Shown: positions 1 through 11,980 of the stretch, piece after piece
How the letters are laid out: each line of letters starts with the position of its first letter
Numbering within the stretch: position 1 is the first letter of the stretch
DNA from: Sinonovacula constricta
Lineage: Eukaryota; Mollusca; Bivalvia; Cardiida; Solecurtidae
Assembly (NCBI GenBank): GCA_007844125.1
Contig: CM017555.1
Coordinates: 24,107,221 to 24,171,220, forward strand
Length of the DNA stretch: 64,000 bases
Direction: 5' to 3'
Made by a program: the position numbers and the translations under genes
The notes under the pieces: generated by a model
Database searches by the model: none
Told to the model about the DNA's origin: nothing
Seen by the model: only the letters and a program-made list of their open reading frames with translations

Positions 1-411
1 ACTCACTGTACATCTGAATCCAAAAGAGAACTTAGTACTCTCTCACAAACAAACACACAATTTGTCAGTGATGTGAAACTTTACCATCATGTTTTTATTA
101 AAACCCAAAACATTTACAAAATGTAAATTATGTGTCAACAACTATATGCAAAGTTATGAAAATACTAAATTGCAAGAGACTCAAAAGCAAACAGTAAAAA
201 TCCAGACCAGACTGAGCTGCCAGTGGAATTTGGCTGATTTGTATCTTCACTATATGTCTAATCTGATCAATTCATGGCAGGTAAAGAGTTTAAATACATT
301 GCCATGGTGATGTGGTATTGTCAATTTAGCCCTAGGACAAAACTTAGCTTTGTTTGAAATCGTTCAAGGAGTACCTTCTTCTCAAAAATGTGGTTTTCAG
401 TCATATGAGGG
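1..411. other. No recognisable feature
   Basis: This is AT-rich DNA with only short chance open frames. I see no splice-bounded exon, RNA gene or named repeat. Confidence 0.5.
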
Positions 412-660
412 GCGCCTCTGGCCTATTGAGGAGTGTCGCTAATTTGTTGTTTTATTTGTTGGGTTTATCATCCCACCAACAGTAGTTTATTTATATGGAC
501 ATGGTGTCAACTTGAAGCAGATATAATGCTGCCTTCACTGTGTATTGCATGCTATGAACACCTGGCATGATACCTCAACCTGTTACATTGTCCTGACCCA
601 GGGCCAACCAGTCATGGAGCTACCCTTATATTTGCTCAAGTGTTAGCAAGGGAGCTATAC
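412..660 (+). mobile_element. Dispersed repeat (family D), fullest copy
   Basis: The block from 'gggtttatcatcccaccaac' through 'atgctgccttcactgtgta' to 'ttagcaagggagctatacca' recurs at 19125-19325, and in part at 10385-10480, 18000-18110 and 26845-26965. All copies lie on the same strand. It has no open frame and looks like a SINE or the 3' end of a LINE. No target duplication was resolved. Confidence 0.5.
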
Positions 661-1810
661 CATTACCATATTTAAAGACTGGATCAAAACTGGGGCCTCC
701 CATACAGTCTTCATCATAACTGGCTTGACGAAAACCTGGGACAAGTACTTTAAAATTCTTGAACACTTGTCCAATCGGTCAAGTGATTTATCCATAAACG
801 AAAGCCGATTTGTTGTTAACATTGGTGAAAAATGAGGAAAATTTCCCAAATTTGGCAATAAAAGCCGATGGGTTAAGCCATCTTTAAGAGTGTTCTGTAT
901 AACTGAAATGCATTTTGCGCGAATGACTTAAGTACGCTTTTAGTCATTTGTGAAATTGATGAAATGGTGATTTTCTATTGCAACAATGTAATATTCACAA
1001 AAAGAATTCATAATTAAATTTTCATCTTACAATTACTCTTCATATATTCATATAGTAATTTACTCTTACGATATTACATATGAAAATATGCTCAAAAAGA
1101 TTTAAATTGATTTTCATTTTGCACATTTCGCTAATGAAATTCCATTGTGTACTTAGACTATGTCATATCGTAAGTGATAAACTTTACTGTGATAGTTGAA
1201 TTAGAAGTATTTTGATGGAGCTAAGCCCAAAAAAAGAAAACCAGAGCTAGACAAACAAAACTAACAAAAATATCAATCAGATAATACAAAAGTTAATGAA
1301 TGCAAACACCAGTGTTTGTTTAAAACCCAATGGCAGGAAGACCGGCCTTGCTTAAAATACGACGATAGTCCTGGCTTAATGTTTTGCAATGATGTTTTCC
1401 GCCTAGTGAAACCAGTTTCTGGCAAGTGATATTTCCCAGTGGCTTGCCCAAAGGTGCAAGAGGTTTGAAAAAATTAAGGCAACGGCTGCCATACATGCAT
1501 TGTAATAAAACTACATCTTTTAGATGTTTTAAAAGGCAATTTATATTTATCAAAAGAGTGTATTTTATTGTGTTCTTTCTGCAATGAGAATAGTTTTGTC
1601 TCTAATTTTAAACAAATCATAATGTACATTTCACAAAAGTTGTACATAATAGCAAAGCCTTCCAAGTAGAAAACTATTCCATCCTGAAGTAAAAATAGCT
1701 AAGCATGTATAAAATCCAACTGAAATACAACTTTAGTTGTGCAAGAGTATTTTAACTGAAATTAAATTACTTTTGCACCAAACATGAAACAAGGTTAAGA
1801 AAGCATACTT
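661..1810. other. No recognised gene
   Basis: This is AT-rich sequence. The minus-strand open frame at 1320-1553 has no clear exon borders or recognisable motif. No repeat family was identified with confidence. Confidence 0.4.
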
Positions 1811-1844
1811 TTGTTTATGTCACAACTGTGGGTAGAACTAGAGG

Positions 1845-2412
1845 CACACCACAGGTCAGCTGGAAGAGGAAGACCCTCAGACAGCTGTCTGGGTAGAGCC
1901 ACAGGTCAGCTGGAAGAGGAAGACCCTCAGACAGCTGTCTGGGTAGAGCCACAGGTCAGCTGGCAGAGGAAGACCCTCAGCCAGCTGTCTGGGTAGAACC
2001 ACAGGTGCAACACAAGTCAGTTGGCAGAGGAAGACCCTCAGCCAGCTGTCTGGGTAGAACCACAGGTGTACCACAGGTCAGTTGGCAGAGGAAGACCCTC
2101 AGACAGCTGCCTGGGTAGAGCCACAGGTGCACTACAGGTCAGCTGGCAGAAGAAGACCCTCAGACAGCTGTCTGGGTAGAGCCACAGGTGCACTACAGGT
2201 CAGTTGGCAGAGGAAGACCCTCAGACAGCTGCCTGGGTAGAGCCACAGGTGCACTACAGGTCAGTTGGCAGAGGAAGACCCTCAGACAGCTGCCTGGGTA
2301 GAGCCACAGGTGCACTACAGGTCAGTTGGCAGAGGAAGACCCTCAGACAGCTGCCTGGGTAGAGCCACAGGTGCACTACAGGTCAGTTGGCAGAGGAAGA
2401 CCCTCAGACTTC
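1845..2412 (-). repeat. Minisatellite array 1: ten units of 50 then 61 bp, SINE-A body
   Basis: The anchor word agaccctcag recurs at 1871, 1921, 1971 and then every 61 bp to 2398: three units at 50-bp spacing, then 61-bp units. The longer unit adds 'gtgcactacag'. The unit matches the body of the dispersed tRNA-derived SINE family A (see 11785-11980 and 14385-14525), in minus orientation. Short open frames across the array are by-products of the repeat. Confidence 0.9.
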
Positions 2413-2950
2413 CTTCAGGTTTCCATAGCAATATAAATGTTTGTGCAATCTATTTCTTATACCTTGTTATATGCATTACTTTCAAAATATGGAATGAATG
2501 ATTTGAGTTTCAGGGTGTGTTTTTTAGTAGTGTTATGATAATAAATAAAAAATATAACTTTAAATTAAATGAGAAGTGTAGCAAAGAATATCATAGTTTT
2601 TCTTTCAAACACCCACCCCACCCATCCACCTCACAAAAAATGCCAACAAATATGTCATCTGCAAGATTATTTATTCTGTTTGTTCGACAGTTTTTGAGTT
2701 AAGTATGGGTGACTATCCATAAGGACAGAAAACAAATAAAGTGCAATTCACTTGAAAATAGCAAGACAAACTACAAAACAACGCATGTACAATAATTATG
2801 TACTTAACACAGGTCAAAAATAGAGCAAGCAGGTTAACAACAATAAAGGATGGCCCCTCAAAAAATCTTCTGGGATAAATGTCCATTTCCTGGGGCTAAA
2901 TTGACTACACCACATCACCATTGCAACATTAACCCATAATCCACTATGCA
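2412..2950. other. Spacer between the two minisatellite arrays
   Basis: This is AT-rich unique-looking DNA of about 540 bp with no gene seen. It separates arrays made from the body and the head of the same SINE family. Confidence 0.5.
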
Positions 2951-2954
2951 TTTT

Positions 2955-3473
2955 TTTTCCAGTGACAGGCTCAGGAATTACAAATCAGTACCTCTAATTG
3001 CGAAGCTCCTCTAAGATTGTGGACATCAACTGGGAAATGAACCCATGCAGTGAGGGGCTGAGGAGTTACAAACTGCTTACTCTAATTGCGAAGCTCCTCT
3101 AAGATTTTGCACATTGACTGGTAATTGAACCCATGCAGTGAGGGGCTGAGGAGTTACAAACTGCTAACTCTAACTGCTAAGCTCCTCTAAGTTTTTGCAC
3201 ATTGACTGGTAATTGAAACAATGCAGTGAGGGGCTGAGGAGTTACAAATTGGGTACCTCTAACTGCTCAGCCCTGCTAAGATTTTGCACACATCTACTGG
3301 GATTTGAACCTATGCAATGAGGGGCTGATGAAATACAAATTGGGTACCTCTAACTGCTCAGCCCTGCTAAGATTTTGCACACATCAACTGGGATTTGAAC
3401 CTATGCCATGAGGGGCTGATGAAATACAAATTGGGTACCTCTAACTGCTCAGCCCTGCTAAGATTTTGCACCA
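2955..3473 (-). repeat. Minisatellite array 2: about six units of 88-91 bp, SINE-A head
   Basis: The word tgaggggctg recurs at 3051, 3139, 3227, 3318 and 3409 (spacings 88, 88, 91, 91). Each unit carries, on the minus strand, 'gggttcaattacc'-like sequence. This resembles a pol III B box and matches the tRNA-like head of SINE family A. Confidence 0.88.
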
Positions 3474-4183
3474 GTAAATTATATTAAGCATGTTTAATGT
3501 GACTCACACACACACAAAAAAATGGTTATATTGCACAAGGGTTCTTTGTTTCATTTTCAATAGGTTTTAATTATTTCAATTATTTTTCAAGTACTTCTTA
3601 TGATTATAAGTATGCTTACTTAATCGCAATTAAGATTTACACTTATTAACCATTGTTTTGTTTTCTTTTGTAAGAACATTGCTGAGTTAGTTAAAACTGA
3701 AAATGATGCTGGTTTATGTCAAGTAAGAGCTACTCTAAGTAACTTAGTATAAAACAATTACCATGACTTTTGTGAATACAATATGGTAACATTAAATATT
3801 AATTAATACATAAAAATTATGAGTTTAATAAGTAAAGAAAATATATTTAAGAAATATATCTGCTTATAGGTAAGGGCAGGTTTTGTAAAGCAGAGGTATA
3901 AAAAAATGTCCCAGTAATGCGCTCATTACTATAAATAATATTATAAAAGATTTTTTTTCCAGTAAGTTGTTTTCTTGAACAACATTATAGATATGAAGGT
4001 GTATAAAAAAACATCCCAGTCATATTCTTGTATTATAATAAAATGTTATGAAAGACATTTCTATCATTGAGTTGTTATCATAATGATAATTACAAGGATT
4101 TCAAACAATTATATTTTTTAAGTAGAAACATTAGAATTATGAATTTTATCATAATATATCAGTGATAATTTCTCTTATTTTAA
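3474..4183. other. No recognised feature apart from short A/T runs
   Basis: Very AT-rich DNA with a short CA run near 3505. No gene or named repeat was seen. Confidence 0.5.
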
Positions 4184-4516
4184 AGGTGATATCCAACAAT
4201 TTGGAACACTTTTTGCTTTTTCAAACAACCAATTAAGTTATTGTTACATAAAAAGATCTAGAGAAATGCTTTTTATTTACGTCCTACATTCATAAGAAAA
4301 AAGTAAAGCAAAACAGTTCACTCATCATTACAAAAACATATTTCGTTTTTGAGACAAAAATAAATATTTGTAATAATGATTGGGGCATTATGCTTCAGTT
4401 TTCATATATACGTAAATAGGACATCAATAAACATCATTTTATGGGATCTTTCATGTTAACAATGAATTATGTAGATGTTTGAGGAAAAAAATGGTCTAAA
4501 CTGCTGGTAACCACCA
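4184..4516. mobile_element. TTAA-flanked inverted-repeat element (MITE family T), complete copy
   Basis: The element starts 'aggtgatatccaacaatttgg' and ends with its complement-like 'ctaaactgctggtaaccacca'. It is directly flanked by TTAA on both sides (4180-4183 and 4517-4520). A TTAA target is typical of piggyBac and Kolobok transposons. It is 333 bp and encodes no protein, so it is non-autonomous. The same ends occur at 13260-13725 and 15292-15802. Confidence 0.72.
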
Positions 4517-4520
4517 TTAA

Positions 4521-6308
4521 GGCAGATTATTAATTGAAGTAATAAGTATTTATTGAACAGGAATTTTATTTTTATTTTTTTCCCGTACTTTAGACTTCCT
4601 TTAATTATTTACTAGATGAAAATGACATGATGAGAAGTTGTGTAACTGAAGACTCAGTCTTAATACTACAAGGAAGCCATAATAACTCTGCCAGATATGA
4701 TGTTTTACAGCAGTTGTGAGTGGTTTGAACCACAGACCAACCACAAGATGTTAAGTTCTTCGGCAAACTATTTACCAAAAACATTGTTCCAAGTAGTTCC
4801 TACCTCAGTACTGGTTCTACCCAGGAAGTGAGTCAAGAAGGATTAATATAGGGGCAATATATAAACACATTACCCGATAAACTAAAAAGTGTTTGTGCAA
4901 AGTAACAAACAACAAACAAACACATCTTAGTCACACTGCAGGAAAGTTCTGCAGTAGGATGCACATTTCTGGATCCGTCCATTGTGAAATGTGAACCTTA
5001 AATTATGTTTGTTTAAAACATGGTCAAAACATGACTGATAATGCTGTTTGCTCTGGTTTTGTCTCTGGTCTATTATGGTGTTTGAACATGGTATTTTGTG
5101 GCCAACCATGTTAAAAAAGCATGGTTGACAATGTTTAAAATGAAACATGTAGATCATTTCAGATGGGTTTGGTCCATGGTTGGAATCTATCTCTGTTCAC
5201 TCTGTAAATTTCCTAAAGTAATTTGAACAAACATTGTTCCACTTGACCCTGATGAATGCAACAACTTTCTGTAATATTACAATGATGAATCATATATCGC
5301 TGGCCATCAAATAAATATTATATAGTATTCATTTTACATGAACCAATACTGGATACGTGATCTTATGCAACTTCATATGACTCAGTATTCAACTGAATTA
5401 ACTAGCAAATTCATTGAATTTGCTTTTAGTAAATATAATGAGGGTTTTCATGAAGATAAAGTTTTCTTGCATATATATTATTATTTCTTACAAATATATG
5501 TCAAAGTGTAACAATAAAAATAATTATCAAAAATAAAAAGGTTTCACCTTTTGTGCAATGACCAACATTCCTTTCAACTTTAAGGACTGAACAATCATGC
5601 ATTCTCTGGGTATCCATTTGAAACTAAACGCTTGTTTACATTGCTGTGACCTTGACCTCACATCTTAATGGTGGTTTATTTATCAATGAAAAATTCATAT
5701 ATTATTGCAATTTATAATCAGATTTATAATTTATTTCTAACTGGCTGAACATATACATACATGAGTATTTGATGATTGTATGCTACAACAGGATTTTAAC
5801 TGTGTGACTGCCTATTTTTTCACATTCTATTATGGAAAAATGTAAAAATACTTTCTGTCATGCTTAAGATAGGAATAGACTTAAAGTGTTTGGTCAGCAG
5901 CTTCTAGTATGATGCAGTAACACTTTCTCACTGTGAATAGCAAAATAGTTAAGAAAATAACTTACCATCATTTCTGTTTGTAGATTATTGCCCATTTGCT
6001 TATTGATATGCACTGTAATATATCTTAAAATAATGGAAACCAATAAACATCCGTATCTCAGAAATTCACACACATCGAAAGATCTTCATTTTAAATGTCT
6101 TTGACTCAGAGAGTATTTATTCAATTCATCCCAATTCGCATTACAAAAATTCTAAACACTTTTTGCTTCATCAAAAATTTATATTGGTCATCCTTTTTTT
6201 TTGAAAAAGTCAATATTCTGTATTTCCTAAGTTCTCACTTTACTTTTGGTAAAATTGGTTAAAATTGAGCTTTTTGTAATACAGATTTTGTGTCAATGTT
6301 GATGGTGA
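4521..6308. other. No recognised gene
   Basis: AT-rich DNA. The open frame at 4927-5157 (minus) lacks exon borders and overlaps locally self-complementary words such as 'aacatggtcaaaacatg'. Nothing else can be supported. Confidence 0.4.
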
Positions 6309-6470
6309 TAATCAAACTTGAGAGATATGTGAACGATTATATTCTAATAATCACAACTTAAGAGATATGTGAACGATTATATTCTAATCATCACAACTTA
6401 AGAGATATGTGAACGATTATATTCTTATCATCACAACTTAAGAGATATGTGAATAATTACATTCTAATTT
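6309..6470. repeat. Four-copy 40-bp tandem repeat
   Basis: The word agagatatgt recurs at 6321, 6361, 6401 and 6441. The unit is exactly 40 bp with a few substitutions, indicating recent tandem duplication. Confidence 0.9.
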
Positions 6471-8914
6471 ATATAATTCTGATTAAATAGCATCCTAAAA
6501 GCCAGGTGTAACACTCAAAGTTGATACAGACTTACATATATAATTTTTATGATGATCATCAATAAATGCTGAAAGTTGACAATAATAAAATTTTCCTGAC
6601 AAACTGTACAAGTGAAAAGTATGTCAGTCTACTTTTTGTGTCTGAGGGATGCTGGTCTATTTGCTTAGACTAGTGAACTTGTCACATATTTATAATACTA
6701 GAAATTATTTCATAACAGATGTGAGTTTTTCTCTTTCTTATATATACACGATATCCAAAACATGGTATGTATCCCACATTCACATTGTTAAAATATACAA
6801 TTTTGACATCTATTTGTCTTTCTGTACATTTGTATGTACATAATTACATATTTTACTTATGTGTAGTATGCCAATTTATGAAAATATCATGTTTATATGA
6901 ATGTTATTGCCTGTATAAAAAGTAGAATATGCATTGCACGAAGACACTGCTAAACTTTCTGCTTTTTTTTGACGGATGTTTGTTGATATATATACTGTAA
7001 GTCTGTTCATAATATAATCTTTTCAATCTATGATATTCTTAAAAGCAAAATACACTATCACACAAGCTAATACTGAAGAAAATGTTTTTGTTGTTTGTTT
7101 TGTATAGATATCTGTATGTATATTATACAATAGAAAATATCCAATGTAGAAAGTCTATCACATTTTTGTTGCACAGAACAATGGCCTTGTTGTAGATATT
7201 TTGTTGTTGTTTGAATGCACGTCCACTATCCAAATATCTATCACAAAACGTTCTTGTCTTTGTTTTAGAGTGACATCTCAATATCTATTTGTTTTTGTCG
7301 AACCCAGATCAGTCAATCACATTGAATGATAAAAAAACTCCTCGGACAAAAAACCCATTAATTGATGACCAGTCTAATGAAACAGCCATCCACTGACCAG
7401 TTTTTGTCCACTGACCGGTCTGTGATTGATAAGGTTTATGACCCATGCTTATCATATATTACTGCAATGATGTAACATTTATCACTTGCTTAATATTACC
7501 TTGTATATATCCAACACAGCATAAGTGGACACATTGGTTTGTAGGCTTGCCGCCCCTGAGGGCACGGTTATTAATCAATAACCAACATTGAACAATGAAT
7601 TATGTGAACATTTTTGATTTTGCAAATTTTGGTGTTGATTTTTTGTCAAATCATCTTTTTTTTAATTATTTGATTATCTTTTCAAATCAAACTCACACTA
7701 GGACAGTATTTATTTTTAACTGTAAATTCTATATTTTGGCAAAGAAATACTTTTTTCAAACAAAGGAGTACTTAAAAGTAACATGTTATATGTATGGAAT
7801 AAAATTTTAATATAGAAAAAAGCTTAGGTGTTATAATAAAAATTATAACAGGTAAAATGTGCCTCAACAGTAAAAATGTGGTCTTAACGTACTAAAATAT
7901 GTAAGTAATAGTAACATCTTTTTGCTAATCTGTATATTTTCAAATAGTCAAAAATGCAATAAAATAGGCAATGTTATAAGGGTATATAGAGAAACACTGA
8001 CATATTTAATATATTTTCAATATCAGAATCAGACCAACTCTGTAACAGTTATATCACAATAAAACACCTCTAAAACTGTGACTTATGATGCAAAACACAA
8101 CAACCCCCAAAATAACTAAATTTGTGGCAGATTAAAAATATGAAATATATTTAAAAAAACAAAATTATGTTGCAAGATTTTCATAGGTTGTCTCCCGGGT
8201 TTAAACCCGTGAACTTTTGTACGATGAACTCTGACCCCTTATCTACAGCATTATCAAGGTTTTTGCAATGATTTACATTACATAAATAATAACAACTTTA
8301 ATTATTAATATAGCACTTAACAAATCCTTTGCTGTTCAAAGCATGTTTAATTTTCTATTTCTTTTTGTGAAAGGTTCCTACAAACCTAACATTTTTTTAT
8401 CTTGTCTCTGATTTTGTCATTCAATTATATTTTAATCACTGTATGACATCAATGACACCATGTTAGTGCACGACTGAACACAATCAATAAATCAGTTTTA
8501 TTTAACTTCTATTTAAAGAAGTGATTTCTAATGAGTACCAAGTTTGTTATAAACAGATGCAAAATATACAGAACAACAGATACATGTATTTCTTTTGGAT
8601 ACTGAACAAAATGATATTAAGTCCATAAAAAAGTATGACAGACAAAGAATTAACATGTTTTTCTTTACAAAATGATAATTTCAATCTGGAAAAACAACAC
8701 ATATTAATAACATAAAAACATATCAGCTTTTTTTGTTTTTTCTTAAGAACTTGACTCTCATTAATTTGATAAATTGATTTAAACAAAAATAATGATCTCT
8801 CATTGTTATATGTATTTAGGTCACTCATGTGCAGTGTAAACAGTAATATAATATGTAGGGATTAAGGATTAGCCCGCATTTTTGCCGATACTGTACAGCA
8901 ACATTTCTATCATT
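6471..8914. other. AT-rich interval without recognised gene
   Basis: Long T- and A-rich stretches. The open frames at 6649-6843, 7595-7810 and 8547-8828 have no exon borders, and their residues are those expected from AT-rich noise (Phe, Ile, Lys, Tyr, Asn). Confidence 0.45.
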
Positions 8915-9231
8915 ATAGCACAGGGGCACTTATGAGGTGCCCAGGGACAGAACCCGGCCGGTCCATTATACTGACACCAACGAGCCATGCGTAATGCTGT
9001 CCCCTTAGCCCCGAGATTTAGGAGGGAGGCTACTACTACCAACTTTAAAGTCTTTGGTTTGACCTGGCCGGGGTTTGAACCCACGACCTCCCAATCTGCA
9101 AGCCGACGTTCTACCACCTGATTTTTTTTATTTGGGTTTAACGGCCAACCGACACTTAACAGGTCATACGGCGCCAAATACAAAGTTAAATGTGAATAGA
9201 ATTCTCTACCACCTGAGCTATTGCGGCCGGT
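8915..9231 (-). mobile_element. tRNA-derived SINE (family B) interrupted by a nested insertion
   Basis: Read on the minus strand, it starts ccggccgcaatagctcaggt, with a pol III A box (TAGCTCAGGTGG). A B box (GGGTTCAAACCCC) follows the insertion, and then a tRNA-unrelated body contains 'ataagtgcccctg'. The A and B boxes are split by an 83-bp insertion (9122-9204). The family recurs at 31883-32047, and as a head-only piece at 10103-10167. Confidence 0.75.
9122..9204 (-). mobile_element. Nested retroelement 3' end with 12-bp target duplication
   Basis: The insert is bounded by a direct duplication tctaccacctga (9110-9121 and 9205-9216). On the minus strand it ends in an A-rich tail (aataaaaaaaat), as for target-primed retrotransposition. 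Its core (tttaacggccaaccgacact on the plus strand) is similar to 58879-58980, so it is a piece of a dispersed LINE or SINE tail. Confidence 0.75.
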
Positions 9232-9811
9232 ATATAATATATAGTATAAATGATATAATATATAATAATATAATATAATGTTTTAAAACCTTGGATCAAA
9301 GAGCACTTGCTTTTTCTAATTGAAAAAATAATGAATTTCTCTGCCAAACCTTTTAACAAGTAATGGCCTTTCTATTATGTTTAGCAGGCTATCAGTTGAA
9401 CATAAGTACACCAAATGATGCAAGAAGTTTTTCAGTGTCTTAACCTCATAAAACCTATTTTAGTAACCACATCAACATACTGATCAGAAAATCATATTAC
9501 AATCCAATAAGAGGCCATTTGATGGAAATTAAAAACAATTTGAGTAATAGTGACTTTGACCTTGAATCCATCACAAAGCATGGACAATAAGCACTGAGTC
9601 ACTTACAGACAATAGTCATGTGAAGATTTGGCCTAAAACTGTTGAGAAATATAGGAACTCTCATGATGCAAAAGGGGCATTTTACTAAGACTGACCATGA
9701 TCTTACAGACCTGAAAATCCATCCCAATTTTCCTTCTTCTACAAGCTGTCTGTTTTAGAAATATATCACAGCAACCAACTATAAACAGTATAGCAATGCA
9801 CATGTGTATGT
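9232..9811. other. TA-rich run, then degenerate repeat-like sequence
   Basis: Positions 9232-9285 are a TA/ATA-rich microsatellite-like run. The rest contains 'gtgactttgaccttgaatcc'-type words that recur near 9985 and suggest an old dispersed repeat. No gene seen. Confidence 0.4.
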
Positions 9812-9885
9812 ATTTTGGCAGAGGAAGACCTCAGACAGATGTCTGGGTAGAACCATCAGTGCACTGCAGGTAAGATGACTTTCCA
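9812..9885 (-). mobile_element. SINE family A, body fragment
   Basis: The string ggcagaggaagacctcagac followed by 'gtctgggtagaacc' matches the unit of the 1.8-2.4 kb array and the bodies of the copies at 11.8 and 14.4 kb. Confidence 0.6.
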
Positions 9886-10102
9886 CATTAAACAAGGAAT
9901 CCTTTAAGTATTTTCTTAATGTGATTATAAGAAGTCAATCCTAAAATAAGTAAATGACAAAAATGAAAAATCTCTTTTTAGTCCCAGTAACTTTGACCTG
10001 ACACTATAACAAAATCTGGACAATATAGGCATGAGGGGCACTCCATGACAAACATAATCATCTTGTTAAAGTTTTGCCCAAATTCTTTTGTGATCTTAAA
10101 AA

Positions 10103-10167
10103 ACATTTGATGCCCACTGTCCTGATCTGCATGCCGATGCTCTACCACCTGAGCTATTGCGGCCGGT
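10103..10167 (-). mobile_element. SINE family B, head-only fragment
   Basis: The minus strand starts ccggccgcaatagctcaggt and continues 'ggtagagcatcggcatgcagatc', as in the copy at 8915-9231. The B-box region is degenerate. Confidence 0.65.
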
Positions 10168-10384
10168 CTTTGTCGATCCTGTGTCTTTTCAGACTCCAAT
10201 ATATGTGCAATAATCATAGGACCGTGTCATATTTTCTTACTCTTGTAATATGCATATTTAACCTTACAAAAATGGCATTACAACGAAGTAAATACAAAGC
10301 CATGTACTGACATAACTAGAATAGATATTTACCATTTACAAAAATCAAAGAGCTGAAAGTTAAATTGCTGTTCGGTCAGTGTAG

Positions 10385-10480
10385 CTTTATGTTTATTGGG
10401 TTTTTCATCCCACTAACAGTATTTTAGTCTTGTGGAAACAGGGTAAGTGTAGGCTGAACCCTGTAAGCGACTACAGGTAT
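10385..10480 (+). mobile_element. Dispersed repeat family D, partial copy
   Basis: The string gggtttttcatcccactaac matches the start of the copy at 412-660 with few changes. Confidence 0.4.
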
Positions 10481-11784
10481 GCAATTAATGGTCACTTTAA
10501 ATCTTTTCATAGTATATCGAATGTATTAACAGCACATAAGAAAGAAGGCAATTAAACCTTAGCTTGCAAAATCAATTATGTTCTAAAAATATTGATTATA
10601 CATTGGGACAAAGTTACAACACAATCACTAACACAAGATAAGAGAAACTATAAAATTAAACATAAAAAACGTTCTATATGATTGCAAGCGGCACTACCCA
10701 AAAAGTAGTGTAAGGATTAACCATTAACCTGCTTGGCACATATGATCATACATAGGCAAATAGCATAGATAGATCCAGATAAGCATGCTTCCTGTGGCTC
10801 TTTTTTCATCCTAAGAAGACATTACATGTATACTGTAAAGGTATTTATACAAACATGGCCCTCAATGATTTCAACAGCAACACTTAGTCTACTAATCCCT
10901 AATGATCTGGCAAGGAAAACAGTGTAGATCCAAATCAATCTTCATTATCTGCTTCGTATGCTTTGTTAATATCTTATATGTTAACCTATACTTGCAAAAG
11001 TTGGCAAGAACACAAAGAATTTAATTTGGTACACAAGTTACAGATGAGGATTTAAGGTAGAGAGAAAAATATGCCTGCAGACATAAAACGTGACAACGAT
11101 ACGGTCAAAATTACTTAAAGCTGGTAGTTTGAGTAGGTGTGACTGAAAGCAGGAAGTCATTGAAGAAATTCAACCATTCATCAGCATATTAATTTTGATA
11201 CATGTACATGTCTGGGTGCACATGGCTTCAACCTAACAAACTGATCAATCTTGACAAAAAGTGTAGATCCAGATACTCCGGAATTAACAGTTAAATTTTC
11301 TCATTTACTATAATATTTTAGTCATTTTTCCCTATTCATTTAACTTCATTCCTTACTGAATATATTAGTATTTGTCTACTTTGATATAATTATAAAAATT
11401 ATCTAGGGTTCTTTAATTTTTATAAGCAGGCAGGTATCTTAACTGTGCTATTAATTATAATCATTCCTGAAAATGTCTGAATTTCAACTCAGTTTTACTA
11501 AAGCCAAGAGTAAAAATTATAATATCTATGTTAATCGATAAAAATGTAACAATATTTTACCCTAAAATAAAAGCCATAGGATCCTTAACAAGTTTTATGC
11601 TGGGCCTGAATCACACTATTTTAGTAAAATTGTAAGTTCCACTTTTTGAACAAAAGTGCCAACAATTAATATAAATGGACCAAAATTATTGTTGTTTTTT
11701 TTTGTGTGTGTTTTTGGTGATTTTTTTTGTTACATCACACTGACAAAATTATGGTAATTTCTGGCAATATCCAGCTAATTACCT
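10481..11784. other. No recognised gene or repeat
   Basis: AT-rich DNA. No exon, RNA or named repeat could be supported. Confidence 0.45.
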
Positions 11785-11980
11785 ATGTCTGGGTAGAACC
11801 ACTGGTACACCACAGATTAGCTGGAAAACCTCCCTACGACACTGTTCTCCTTAGCAGGGACTCGAACCCACATGGTGAGAGGCTGAGAGGTTAAAAGCCA
11901 ATGACTCTCAGGAATGTCCACCGTTTTGGTGATGGGAGACCCCAGACTTACTTGAACCCATGAAGTGAGAGGCTTGGCAG
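11785..11980 (-). mobile_element. SINE family A copy with a second partial head
   Basis: On the minus strand, the head contains a near-perfect B box (GGGTTCGAGTCCC, around 11857-11871), and the body ends near 'gtctgggtagaaccactggt' (plus). A second head-like piece (cttgaacccatgaagtgaga) sits at about 11953-11972. Tandem head pieces parallel the amplified head array at 2.95-3.47 kb. Confidence 0.65.

Noticed and set aside
1845..3473. CRISPR-like regular repeats
   Set aside because: Units are contiguous without unique spacers, and the DNA is clearly eukaryotic.
9060..9231. Possible tRNA gene on the minus strand
   Set aside because: A and B boxes are present, but the two are separated by an inserted element and no full cloverleaf or acceptor stem is formed. 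This is a SINE head.
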